A stretch of 64,000 nucleotides of DNA from positions 5,890,001 through 5,954,000 of the forward strand of contig NZ_CP043661.1 of assembly GCF_014217565.1 (NCBI RefSeq), read 5' to 3'. The stretch's first letter is position 1; every line of letters begins with the position of its first letter. The notes under the pieces were generated by a model that was not told the DNA's origin, did no database searches, and was given only the letters and a program-made list of their open reading frames with translations. Positions 8,759 through 17,449 of the stretch are shown here, piece by piece. The stretch is from Kribbella qitaiheensis. GTDB taxonomy: Bacteria > Actinomycetota > Actinomycetes > Propionibacteriales > Kribbellaceae. The position numbers and the translations under genes are program-made.

Positions 8759-8796
8759 GTACGGTACCGTACAGGCTAATTATACGGCATCGTATA
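8759..8796. promoter_or_regulatory. Two palindromic operators in the TetR/DUF2867 intergenic region
   Basis: GTACGGTACCGTAC at 8759-8772 is a perfect 14-base palindrome and TATACG-gcat-CGTATA at 8781-8796 is a perfect inverted repeat. They share the half-site TACG/CGTA and are the only such repeats between the divergent genes. They overlap the AT-rich part where the promoters should lie. Binding by the adjacent TetR is inferred. Confidence 0.7.
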
Positions 8797-8812
8797 AATG
8801 AGAGGCTGGATC

Positions 8813-9409
8813 GTGTCCCGACTCGAAGCGATCGCCCACACCGAGGCGAAATGGCGCATTCACGAGGTGACAGCGGACTTCACAGTCGAAGACGTGTGGT
8901 CCTTCAGCACGCCCGGCGCCGGGCCCGACGACTTTCCGGCCATGCTCGCCGCCCTGCGAGCGGCCGGTGGGCTCGACAAGCAGCCCTGGCCGGCGAAGTT
9001 CTTGTTCGCTGTGCGTTGGAAGCTCGGCGCCCTCTTCGGCTGGGACAAGTCGTCGGCGGGCATCGGTCACCGGATCGCCTCGCTTCGCGACCGGTTGCCC
9101 AGCGACCTTCGCACTGCCTCCACCGGGCCGGACAGTGACCGCATGCCGCTCAAGCCGATCTATGAGCTGGAACGGGAGGCCGCTCGCGAGATGGCGAACA
9201 AGACCGTCCACACCGTGATGCATCTTGGCTGGCTGCAGGGTGAGAACGACGACTACGAACTGCGAATGGCCGTGCTGGTCAAACCCAACGGATCGTTCGG
9301 GCGGCGTTATATGGCTGCCATCGCGCCGTTACGCTACCTGATCATCTACCCGGCGTTGACCCGGCAATGGGAACGAGCCTGGCGTGACCGCGAGCAGTCG
9401 CCCGGTTAG
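8813..9409 (+). CDS. DUF2867 domain protein
   Basis: A protein of about 198 residues whose sequence (TPGAGPDDFPAMLAALRAAGG, VRWKLGALFGWD, then KTVHTVMHLGWL and YMAAIAPLRYLIIYPAL) matches the DUF2867 family, a SRPBCC-like fold of unknown role. ATG 8798 is in frame but abuts the operator and has no ribosome site; GTG 8813 has AGAGG seven bases upstream and is the better start. Expression is probably released when the divergent TetR binds its ligand. Confidence 0.8.
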   Translation: MSRLEAIAHTEAKWRIHEVTADFTVEDVWSFSTPGAGPDDFPAMLAALRAAGGLDKQPWPAKFLFAVRWKLGALFGWDKSSAGIGHRIASLRDRLPSDLRTASTGPDSDRMPLKPIYELEREAAREMANKTVHTVMHLGWLQGENDDYELRMAVLVKPNGSFGRRYMAAIAPLRYLIIYPALTRQWERAWRDREQSPG

Positions 9410-9515
9410 CCTCGAAATTTCATGGGTTCCGGCGTGTTGCCGATGGTTGGTGTTTTCGGTGTTCCGGCGGGTTGGTGGCGTGGGTCGGGCTCGGCTGTCG
9501 CGTCGAACGCCGAGG

Positions 9516-10532
9516 CTAGTGGTCGGTCGGGGGTGAGTCGCGCAGGGCCGCCCGGACGCCCGCTTGAAAGCGGGTATGAACGCCAAGACGGTCGATCAGG
9601 GAGGCGATCCGGCGTTGGGCCGTTCGATAGCTCACGGCGAGTTGCCTGGCGATGGCCTCATCGGTGAGTCCGGACAGCAGCAGGGCGATGACGCGCTGGT
9701 CGTCGACCGAAGACCGGTTCTCGGGGGTTCGGGCACCGGCGCCTGCCAGATCCAGGGGGAGGGCGCGTTGCCAGAGCCCTTCGAAGAGGTTGCCGAGGGC
9801 ATCGAGCAGGGTGGAGGGGTGCACGATGATGATTGCCGGAGTGGTGCCGGGTTCACGCTGTAACGGGAGGACTGCCAAGCGTCCGTCGCAGAGGTAGAGC
9901 TTCAGCGGCAGCTTCGGCAGGACTCGCGACTGGCGGCCGGTCTGGATCAGTTGTTCGATGTCGGCCAGTGCTTCGGGTTGCTCGACGTACGCGCTGTCAT
10001 AGATGGTGCGATAGCTCACTCCACTTGCGAAGGTCCCGGCGGACGGGCCGTCGCCGAGGTCGACGTCGGGAGGCCCGGCCAGGTAACAGACCTCGCTTCG
10101 CGCGCTGCGCCTGATCTGCAGCAGCCGTTGCCTGATGGGCCGATTGCCGGTGACGATCTCGATGACGGATCCGGGCCCGGCTCGCGCCACCTGCTCCCGG
10201 TAGATGCCGGCCAGTTGGTCGGAGTACTGCCTGGCCCGATGGAGTTGCTGCTCGCTGTCCAGCAGCAGGGTGTCGATCGCGATGTCGGGCGAGACCGCAG
10301 CGTAGGTGGGGGCCTTGAGCATCGATCGTCGGACCAGGCCGAGTTTCTCCAGCCCGTCGAGCACCGGCTGCAGCTTCTCGGCCCGATCCCAGTCGGCCGC
10401 GAGCTGGCTCACCGTGGACGGTGGCCGGTCGACGACGAGTTCGTAGGCGGCGTCCTCGGCCGCGGTGAGACCGAGCGCCTGCAGTCCCATCGGCGGGTCG
10501 AAGGGCAGGTCATCGCGCGGCATCCGTGCCAC
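9516..10532 (-). CDS. TrmB-like / LuxR-HTH transcriptional regulator (second of a pair)
   Basis: A 338-residue protein with an N-terminal winged helix of the TrmB kind (GLQALGLTAAEDAAYELVVD to LGLVRRS), a middle part with the PLD-like effector domain common in this group (VIEIVTGNRPIRQRLLQIRR), and a C-terminal LuxR-type HTH (LLLSGLTDEAIARQLAVSYR then RTAQRRIASLIDRLGVHTRF). It overlaps the end of the upstream paralogue by 23 bases and shares its architecture throughout, so the pair arose by tandem duplication. Both lie divergent from a secreted subtilase gene and are likely to regulate it. The ligand is unknown. Confidence 0.82.
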   Translation of the reverse strand: MARMPRDDLPFDPPMGLQALGLTAAEDAAYELVVDRPPSTVSQLAADWDRAEKLQPVLDGLEKLGLVRRSMLKAPTYAAVSPDIAIDTLLLDSEQQLHRARQYSDQLAGIYREQVARAGPGSVIEIVTGNRPIRQRLLQIRRSARSEVCYLAGPPDVDLGDGPSAGTFASGVSYRTIYDSAYVEQPEALADIEQLIQTGRQSRVLPKLPLKLYLCDGRLAVLPLQREPGTTPAIIIVHPSTLLDALGNLFEGLWQRALPLDLAGAGARTPENRSSVDDQRVIALLLSGLTDEAIARQLAVSYRTAQRRIASLIDRLGVHTRFQAGVRAALRDSPPTDH

Positions 10533-11529
10533 CTCCCGATTCGGTCAGCCAGCCGCGGCGTACGGCCTGGTAGCCGGCCTGGAAACGGGTCGCCGCGTCG
10601 AGGCGCTGCATCATCGCCCGGAGATGCCGATGAGCGGTGCGTTCGTGCCAGCCGAGGCTGTCGGCGATGGCTTGGTCGGTCTGCCCGGCCGCGAGCAGGG
10701 ACAGCAGCGCCCGATCGGTCTCGCTCGGGGCGTCATGGCCGGCCATGACGGGCTGCTCCTGCTTACTGTGCAGCGGTACCGCGCGTTCCCAGTACATCTC
10801 GAAGAGTTCCGAGATGGCGTCGAGCAGGACCGAGTCGTGGATCACCAGCCAGGTCTCGAGATCGACCGGCTGACTGCGCAGTGGAACCATCGCCGCCGTC
10901 TCGCTGAGCAGGAGCTTGAGTGACACGTCGGTGACGCGGGCCTCCTCGCCGATGACGACGCCACGCTCGATCGCGGGGGTCCGGCCGGGCAGGCCAACTG
11001 CTTGCCGGTCGTACAGCACCCGGTAACGGACACCTTCGCGGAGCAGCCTGAGCTCCTCGCCGTTGTCGTCCAGCGGATCGGCGAGGTAGGGCGGGGCGTC
11101 GATTCCGCGCATCTCGGTGCGAACCGTTCGGTAGAGCTCCTTGAACCGGGCCTGGACCGCCTCGCGGCCGTGGACCACCTCGACGAGGTCGAGCGGGTCC
11201 TCGGTGATCGCCGCCTGGCGGTAGCGGACGGCGAGCTGGTTCATTCGTTGCCGGGCAGCCACCAGCGCCTGCTCCCGCGCGGCGAGCAGCGCTTCGAGGC
11301 CGGCATCGACGGGCACGACGGCGAAGCGGGGCGGGTCCGTCGGCAGCCGGGTGACCAGCGCGAGTTCTTCCAGTCCGCGCAGGGCCGCTTCGGCGTCGAC
11401 GGCCCAGACCCGGCCGGCTGTCAGCGCGTGGAGTCCTTCGAGGGTGATCGGCGGCTGGGCGAGCAGCAGCTCATAGAGGGCCTGCTCGTTCGTGGACAGT
11501 CCGAGGGCTTGGAGCACGGTATCGATCAT
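10510..11529 (-). CDS. TrmB-like / LuxR-HTH transcriptional regulator (first of a pair)
   Basis: This 339-residue protein has the same layout as its downstream neighbour: TrmB-like winged helix (LQALGLSTNEQALYELLLAQ), a central effector-like domain (LVEVVHGREAVQARFKELYR) and a C-terminal LuxR-type HTH (LLAAGQTDQAIADSLGWHER, then MMQRLDAATRFQAGYQAVRR). ATG 11529 is chosen because the domain starts there; the frame is open upstream to 11604 but that would run into the region needed for the divergent subtilase promoter. A pair of regulators with different effector domains facing one secreted protease suggests two-signal control. Confidence 0.82.
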   Translation of the reverse strand: MIDTVLQALGLSTNEQALYELLLAQPPITLEGLHALTAGRVWAVDAEAALRGLEELALVTRLPTDPPRFAVVPVDAGLEALLAAREQALVAARQRMNQLAVRYRQAAITEDPLDLVEVVHGREAVQARFKELYRTVRTEMRGIDAPPYLADPLDDNGEELRLLREGVRYRVLYDRQAVGLPGRTPAIERGVVIGEEARVTDVSLKLLLSETAAMVPLRSQPVDLETWLVIHDSVLLDAISELFEMYWERAVPLHSKQEQPVMAGHDAPSETDRALLSLLAAGQTDQAIADSLGWHERTAHRHLRAMMQRLDAATRFQAGYQAVRRGWLTESGGGTDAAR

Positions 11530-11690
11530 CGCCCGGGAAGCCGCGCCCCGACCACCGGATTCTCGCCAATGGCGTGAACCCGGTGGGCAAACCCGTTCCG
11601 TCAACGGCTACGGCGGTGCGATCTTCGAACACGACATCCGTCCCTCCGCTCCGCTGCTTGCGCGAGAACTCCGATCCCTGGGAGCACCGC

Positions 11691-14600
11691 ATGAGAACAC
11701 CGCCCGGACTACACCACCGAAGGACGACGGCGATCGTCGCCGCCGCCGCGATCGTCGCCGGCCTGACCTCGACCGCGTTCGCCACCTCCTCGAAGCCATC
11801 ACTCGCCGGTACTGCGGCGCCCGTCACGCAGGCTGTGACGAAGTCGCCAGGCAGCGAGCTGATCAGCCTCAAAGGCCTGAGCTCCGGGTCGCACACCGTC
11901 ACCCTGATCACCGGCGACCGGGTCAAGCTGACCGAATCCGGCGGCCACTACGCGGTCACCACCGAAGCCGCGCATCGGGCCGACGGACCGACCCCCACCT
12001 TCTTCACGCAGGCCGGTCCGGACGGAATGCTCGTCATCCCCAGCGACGCGACAGCCGCAGTACAGGCGGGGCGACTGGACCGCCAACTGTTCAACGTCAC
12101 CTACCTGGCCGAGAACGGCTACACCGACGACGCGGTCAAGCAGGTTCCGCTGATCGTTCAATATCCGGCCGGCAGGTCCGCGAACGCCGTACGGTCTGCT
12201 GCGGCGGCTCTGCCTGCCAGTGTGCCGACGCACGACCTGTCCAGCATTCACGCATCGGCGCTCGAAGTACCGAAGGCACAGGCCGGGACGTTCTGGGCCG
12301 GTGTTCGCAACCTGACCGCGGCGCCAGGAAAAGCAGCGGCGCTTTCCGGCGGAGTGGACAAGATCTGGCTGGACCAGAAGGTCAAAGCGGACCTGGATGT
12401 GAGTGTGCCGCTGATCGGCGCACCGACCGCCTGGGCCGCGGGCCAGGACGGCACCGGCGTGAAGGTCGCCATCCTGGACACCGGCGTCGACACCACTCAC
12501 CCGGACCTGGCAGGCAAGGTCGTCGAGTCCAAGTCGTTCGTCAGCGACACGATCACGGACGGCAACGGACACGGTACGCATGTCGCCTCCACCATCGTCG
12601 GCTCCGGCGCCGCCTCGAGCGGTAGGTACAAAGGCGTCGCACCCGGCGCTCGGCTCATCATCGGCAAGGTGCTCGACGACGGCGGATCCGGCGACGAGTC
12701 CGGCATCATCGACGGCATGCAATGGGCGGCCTCGAGCGGCGCCAAGGTCGTCAGCATGAGCCTCGGCGGTGGCCCGAGTGACGGTACGGACCCGCTCAGC
12801 CAGGCCGTCAACGACCTGACCGCGGCAACCGGCACGCTGTTCGTCATCGCCGCGGGCAACGCGGGACCAGAGGAATCCACGGTCGCGTCTCCAGGTGCGG
12901 CCGACGCGGCGCTGACGGTGGCAGCCACTGACAAGAGCGACGGGCTCGCCAATTTCTCCAGTCGCGGCCCCCGGCTGGACTCGGCTCTCAAGCCTGACAT
13001 CGCGGCCCCGGGCGTGAACATCGTCGCCGCGCGCGCGGCGGGAACCAGCCTAGGTACGCCGGTGAACGACAAGTACACAACGCTTTCCGGTACTTCGATG
13101 GCCACGCCGCACGTTGCCGGTTCGGCCGCGATCCTCGCCCAGCGTCACCCGGACTGGAAAGCCAGCCAGCTCAAGGCCGCGCTGATGAGCACCTCCAAGG
13201 ACGATGGCTTCACCGTCTACCAGCAAGGGTCCGGCCGGGTCGACATCGGCCGTGCCGACACCCAGCAGGTGTTCGCCACCACCGCGAACCTGGACTACGG
13301 ATCGGTCGACGCCGGCCAGGCGCCAGCCACCAAGGAGCTCACCTACGGCAACCTCACCGGCAAGCCCGTCACGCTGAAGCTGGCGCCGGTCCTCAAGTCC
13401 GTCGGCGGGCAAGAGGCGACCACCGCACTGACAGTTGCCCAGAGCATCGAGGTGCCTGCGAACGGCACGGCCGCCGTGACCGTCACACTCGCCTCCGCCG
13501 ATCTCGCTGTCGCCACCTACACGGGTGCCGTCATTGCTACCGACGAGGCCACCGGCGTACGGCTGTCCACTCCGGTCGGCCTCGTCCGGGAGCCTCCGAA
13601 GGTCACCCTCACCATCCGCACGCTGGGCCCCGACGGGAACCTGGCGTGGCCCGAGGGCTCCAGCGTGGTCGACGTCACCGGTGACCGCGGCGGCGTGGAC
13701 AGCACGCTGCGGGCGGTCTCCCAAGGCATCAGCGAGGTGAAGGTGCCGGCCGGCGTCTACAGCGTGCTGCAGTTCCAGATGTGGATCGACAAGTCCTACC
13801 TGCCGGTGCTCGCGACTCTGGTCGACCCCGGGGTGACCGTCAACGGCGACACCACGGTCACACTCGATGCCCGCAAGGCACAGCGAATTACCTACAGCAC
13901 CCCCAAACCTTCCGAACCGATACCAGGGCCCGGGAGTACCCACCTGCGGGTGGAGCGCACCGCGATCAACGGAACGACCTGGGTGAGCGGATTCGACGCC
14001 GCGCCGTTCGTGCTCGCGTACGCGACGCCTACCAAAAAGGTGACCAAGGGGAGTTTCCTGCTCACCTACGCCACGCAGTACGGGCCGCCGGAAACAGTCC
14101 TGAGCATGCAGGGCCGCCGACCGATCGCCCTGCACCCTGTCGTCTATCCCCACGTCGGGGAAAACCAGAACGGTGGCCTCTTCACCGCTGACCTGCACTT
14201 CAAGGGCACCCAGACGCTCGGTGTAGTCGACGTAGGCGTCGGCAAGCCGGCGGACCTGGCCGGGAAGGACCTCCGCGGCAAGTTGGCTTTGCTCGATGAC
14301 GATCAGACGTGCGCCGTCCGGATGGACCGGATCCATGCGATCCGGGACGCCGGTGGCGCAGGCATCCTGGTCTGGCCGTCGGGGCAGCTCGGGGTCTGCT
14401 TCAACGGCCCGAACATCCCGGAGAGTCCGGTGAATACCGATGACGACGCGAGCACCGAGATCGGCATTCCCTATCTGTCGCTACCTCCGCTGGAGGGGCG
14501 CGCACTCGCCGACCGGCTGACCCACGAGGCGGTCAAGCTCAAGGTCAGCGCCACTCCGCAGGAAGACGCGCCCTACACCTACTCGTTGCTCACGTTCGAG

Positions 14601-15683
14601 AAGGGGCGCATCCCGGCCTCGCTGCACTACCGGCTGACCGGCAAGGACCTGGCCGATGTGACGATGGAACTGCACGCCTCCAAGCCGGACGCCGCCGCCG
14701 CGATCACCACGGCTTTCACGCGTGGCCAGGTCTATTGGTCGGTGTCCGAGATTCCGCCGGTGAAGACACCGACGATCCGGCACCAGTACGTCGGCCCGCT
14801 GTACCCGGATGTGGTCCATGAACGGGAGCTGATCCCGGCCGACGGTTCGGCGGCTGCCTGGTGGTCCTTGCATGTGTTCGACCGGCCGGTCCACGTCACC
14901 GAACGACGTAACGTCGGCCTGACGACGCCCGGTTCCATCACCGCACCGGACGCCGCGTACGCCGTACCGGATCCGTCCGTGCCGAAGATCTCGCAGAACC
15001 TCTTCGCGGTCTGCGCGCTGTGCCGCCAGGGCGACAACTTCTATCCGTTCTTCGTCCGCGCCAACGGCACCGGGCAGTGGGACGCCGCCGGCTTCTCGCC
15101 GGACGACACCCACCTGTACGCCGACGGCAAGGAGCTCCCGATCGGTAGTCCGCTGCCGGGGACCTTCGGGTATACGTTGCCGAAGGCATCCAAGAGCTAC
15201 CGGCTGACCGTCGACGACCTGAACACCAGGGCCACCTGGAACTTCCGTTCGGGCACGGTCGGCAAGGACGTCACGAAGCCCGGGTACATCTGCGTGGAGT
15301 CCTTCGTGACCAACGGGGAATCCACTGCTCCCTGCCGGCCGGAGCGGCTGGTATTCGTCAGCTATGACCTCGGGGCGAGTCAGGCGATGGACAACACCGT
15401 TCGGGCCGGTGGTCTGCACAGGTTCAAGGTGAACGCGTACCACGCACCGTCGTCCGCGCCGTTGCCGAAGATCACCGGCGCCAAGCTCTGGTACAGCACC
15501 GACGATGGGGCGCACTGGAAGCAGGCTCTGCTGATTCCGGGTAAGGACGGCAGCTTCACCGCGGCCGCCATCTATCCCAGGCTCACGGCGACCAAGGGCG
15601 CGGTCAGCCTGAAGGTCGAAGCATGGGATGCCGCCGGCAACCAGATCGAACAAACCACTCAGCGGGCGTTCAACCTCCGCTGA
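11691..15683 (+). CDS. Secreted subtilisin-like serine protease (S8) with PA domain
   Basis: A protein of 1,330 residues. ATG 11691 follows GGGAG by six bases and begins a Sec signal peptide with twin arginines (HHRRTTAIVAAAAIVAGLTS). The catalytic triad is complete: D263 in VAILDTGVD, H294 in GNGHGTHVAS and S469 in LSGTSMATPHVAG. A propeptide-like part of about 200 residues precedes the catalytic domain, and an Ig-like or beta-rich part follows. A PA-like segment (GKLALLDDDQTCAVRMDRIH, GAGILVW) lies near residues 860-890. No cell-wall anchor is seen, so it is probably released. It belongs to the large actinomycete subtilases that degrade external protein, and diverges from two TrmB-LuxR regulators that probably control it. 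A 17-pair terminator follows it. Confidence 0.92.
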   Translation: MRTPPGLHHRRTTAIVAAAAIVAGLTSTAFATSSKPSLAGTAAPVTQAVTKSPGSELISLKGLSSGSHTVTLITGDRVKLTESGGHYAVTTEAAHRADGPTPTFFTQAGPDGMLVIPSDATAAVQAGRLDRQLFNVTYLAENGYTDDAVKQVPLIVQYPAGRSANAVRSAAAALPASVPTHDLSSIHASALEVPKAQAGTFWAGVRNLTAAPGKAAALSGGVDKIWLDQKVKADLDVSVPLIGAPTAWAAGQDGTGVKVAILDTGVDTTHPDLAGKVVESKSFVSDTITDGNGHGTHVASTIVGSGAASSGRYKGVAPGARLIIGKVLDDGGSGDESGIIDGMQWAASSGAKVVSMSLGGGPSDGTDPLSQAVNDLTAATGTLFVIAAGNAGPEESTVASPGAADAALTVAATDKSDGLANFSSRGPRLDSALKPDIAAPGVNIVAARAAGTSLGTPVNDKYTTLSGTSMATPHVAGSAAILAQRHPDWKASQLKAALMSTSKDDGFTVYQQGSGRVDIGRADTQQVFATTANLDYGSVDAGQAPATKELTYGNLTGKPVTLKLAPVLKSVGGQEATTALTVAQSIEVPANGTAAVTVTLASADLAVATYTGAVIATDEATGVRLSTPVGLVREPPKVTLTIRTLGPDGNLAWPEGSSVVDVTGDRGGVDSTLRAVSQGISEVKVPAGVYSVLQFQMWIDKSYLPVLATLVDPGVTVNGDTTVTLDARKAQRITYSTPKPSEPIPGPGSTHLRVERTAINGTTWVSGFDAAPFVLAYATPTKKVTKGSFLLTYATQYGPPETVLSMQGRRPIALHPVVYPHVGENQNGGLFTADLHFKGTQTLGVVDVGVGKPADLAGKDLRGKLALLDDDQTCAVRMDRIHAIRDAGGAGILVWPSGQLGVCFNGPNIPESPVNTDDDASTEIGIPYLSLPPLEGRALADRLTHEAVKLKVSATPQEDAPYTYSLLTFEKGRIPASLHYRLTGKDLADVTMELHASKPDAAAAITTAFTRGQVYWSVSEIPPVKTPTIRHQYVGPLYPDVVHERELIPADGSAAAWWSLHVFDRPVHVTERRNVGLTTPGSITAPDAAYAVPDPSVPKISQNLFAVCALCRQGDNFYPFFVRANGTGQWDAAGFSPDDTHLYADGKELPIGSPLPGTFGYTLPKASKSYRLTVDDLNTRATWNFRSGTVGKDVTKPGYICVESFVTNGESTAPCRPERLVFVSYDLGASQAMDNTVRAGGLHRFKVNAYHAPSSAPLPKITGAKLWYSTDDGAHWKQALLIPGKDGSFTAAAIYPRLTATKGAVSLKVEAWDAAGNQIEQTTQRAFNLR

Positions 15684-15692
15684 CCGATCCCG

Positions 15693-15732
15693 ATCGGGCG
15701 GTAGGCACACCTCCCTGTGCCTACCGCCCGAT
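15693..15732. terminator. Bidirectional hairpin terminator
   Basis: ATCGGGCGGTAGGCACA at 15693-15709 pairs perfectly with its complement at 15716-15732 around a six-base loop. The 17-pair stem sits between the convergent subtilase and secreted-protein genes and can serve both. Confidence 0.85.
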
Positions 15733-15737
15733 GTGGG

Positions 15738-16721
15738 TCACCAGTGTGCGGTGATGGTGAGCTCCTGCCAGTACGGAAGGACTCCTTCACGGCTGTCTGG
15801 GTTGGTGCCGTCGGTCCACACGCGCAGCTTGTGGGTGCCTGTTGAGTTGGGGCGGTAGCGCAGCAGGTAGTTGCCCTGGGCATCGGCCATGGTGGTGTCG
15901 GTGACCTTGATCCAGGCGTCGTGCTGCCAGCGCTCCAGCCACACGGGCATCGCACCCGGCCTGACCTTCCCGGTGACCTTCACCGGTTGCCGCACAGCCG
16001 GTGTGGAGTCGTTGACCGTGGCGCTCACCAGGGCATGTACCTGGACTCCGGAATAACTCGAACTGCGGTTCCAGGTGTCGTCCCCCGCGAAGAGCGCTGC
16101 CCCCGCCGCATCGGTGACGTATGCCCGCACGGTCGCGGTGTAGGCGCCCAGGTTGTCGGTGGTCACCGACAGGGGTGATGGATCGGGCAGGCGTTGCAGC
16201 ACCGACAGGGTGCGATTCGGCAGCGGCTGCCATCCGGTGGCATCGGTCCGGCCCTCGAGCACGCCGGACACCGTGACCTGTGTGCCGTAGCCGACGTACT
16301 GCTCGGGCGAGGTGGACCGGATCCGAGTCAGGTTGACGACGCGAACCACGTAGGGGGCGATCGGCGGGAAGGTCTCGGTGTGGCTGGGACCACCATTGAG
16401 GTCGATGACGGTGAACGATGACAGGTACCACTCTCCCGTCCTGGTACCCAGCGGCAGCACGAACCCGCTACCGTCGCCGACCGGCGATTCTTCGGTGCCG
16501 CCGACCCTGGTCAGGGTGCCGTAGGTCGGGCAGCCCGCACCCGGTTCGATCGTTCCGGCTAAGTAGTCGGCACCTTCGTTCTGGACGGCGACCACATCGG
16601 TGATGGCCGGAAACGGGCACCCCGGATCCGCGGCATGAGCGGAAGTTGCGCCACCGATTGCGGTGACGGCTGTGAATAGCGCGGCGGCGAACAGCCGCAC
16701 GGTGGACAACGAACGGGTCAA
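15738..16721 (-). CDS. Secreted protein of unknown function
   Basis: A protein of about 328 residues. The start is probably TTG 16721, preceded by GGAGG at five bases; the upstream ATG at 16856 would give an unlikely leader. The N-terminus is a signal peptide (VRLFAAALFTAVTAIGGATS, cut after AHA). The mature part is beta-rich with repeated Ig-like units (VTVSGVLEGRT, VKVTGKVRPGAMP) and the final section DTTMADAQGNYLLRYRPNST resembles bacterial Ig-like or carboxypeptidase-regulatory-like domains. No catalytic motif is visible. It may be a surface or matrix protein. It converges on the subtilase gene across a shared terminator. Confidence 0.75.
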   Translation of the reverse strand: MTRSLSTVRLFAAALFTAVTAIGGATSAHAADPGCPFPAITDVVAVQNEGADYLAGTIEPGAGCPTYGTLTRVGGTEESPVGDGSGFVLPLGTRTGEWYLSSFTVIDLNGGPSHTETFPPIAPYVVRVVNLTRIRSTSPEQYVGYGTQVTVSGVLEGRTDATGWQPLPNRTLSVLQRLPDPSPLSVTTDNLGAYTATVRAYVTDAAGAALFAGDDTWNRSSSYSGVQVHALVSATVNDSTPAVRQPVKVTGKVRPGAMPVWLERWQHDAWIKVTDTTMADAQGNYLLRYRPNSTGTHKLRVWTDGTNPDSREGVLPYWQELTITAHW

Positions 16722-16823
16722 TATGACCTCCAGGTTTGGAATGTACTCAGCTTGATGCCGCCCCACCCCCACAAGTTGCGATCCACGGCGCCCCAACCCG
16801 GGCCGCGATGGCGAAATCCAGGA

Positions 16824-16855
16824 TGCAGAAATTTCTTTGCAGAAACTATTCTGCA
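16824..16855. promoter_or_regulatory. Repeated TGCAGAA half-sites upstream of the ArsR/MFS operon
   Basis: TGCAGAA occurs at 16824-16830, and TGCAGAA-acta-TTCTGCA forms a perfect inverted repeat at 16838-16855, directly upstream of the ArsR-family gene at 16874. ArsR-type regulators bind such spaced dyads, so autoregulation is likely. Confidence 0.6.
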
Positions 16856-16873
16856 TGACCTAGAGTGGCGGGC

Positions 16874-17449
16874 ATGGAGGAATCCGATCGCCAGGTCCGT
16901 GACGGCGAAGAGCTCAAGGCGTTGACCCATCCGCTCCGGCTGCGGATGCTCTCCGTGCTGCGGGAGCACGGGTCCGCGACCGCCACCGAACTGGCCAAGC
17001 GGTTCGACACCGACACGGGAGCGACGAGCTACCACCTGCGGAAGCTGGCGCAGTACGGGTTCGTCGAGGAGGTCGCCGCCGAGGGGCATCCGCGGGCTCG
17101 GCGCTGGGCGGCGGTGCACGCTACGACGTCCTGGAACAACTCCGAGGTCGGCGAGACGGGCGAAGGCCGTACTGCGGCCGGCTGGATGCGCCGGCAGCAG
17201 GCGGGGATCCTGGTTTCCGACGCCGAGTCCTTCGAGCAGCTGCAGGACAGCCTGCCGTCCGAGTGGATCGACGCGGCAGGAATCGGCGATCTGCTGGTCA
17301 AGCTCACTCCCGAATCCCTCGGTGAGCTCTGGGGCCGCTTCTACGCCCACCTGGACGAGCTGAAGGCGAGAGACGCGGGCGACGAAGCGGCCCGCCGAGT
17401 CTCCATCGTGGTCGGCGGTTTCCCGCGACCCGACGAGCCGAAGCCATGA
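16874..17449 (+). CDS. ArsR-family (winged HTH) regulator of the adjacent MFS gene
   Basis: A 191-residue protein with a winged helix of the ArsR/HTH_20 type (ELKALTHPLRLRMLSVLREH, ATELAKRFDTDTGATSYHLR then KLAQYGFVEE). It has no cysteine pair, so metal sensing is unlikely; the C-terminal 110 residues may sense a small molecule. ATG 16874 is preferred over an in-frame GTG at 16865. Its stop overlaps the ATG of the MFS gene by four bases, so the two are one translational unit. Confidence 0.85.
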   Translation: MEESDRQVRDGEELKALTHPLRLRMLSVLREHGSATATELAKRFDTDTGATSYHLRKLAQYGFVEEVAAEGHPRARRWAAVHATTSWNNSEVGETGEGRTAAGWMRRQQAGILVSDAESFEQLQDSLPSEWIDAAGIGDLLVKLTPESLGELWGRFYAHLDELKARDAGDEAARRVSIVVGGFPRPDEPKP

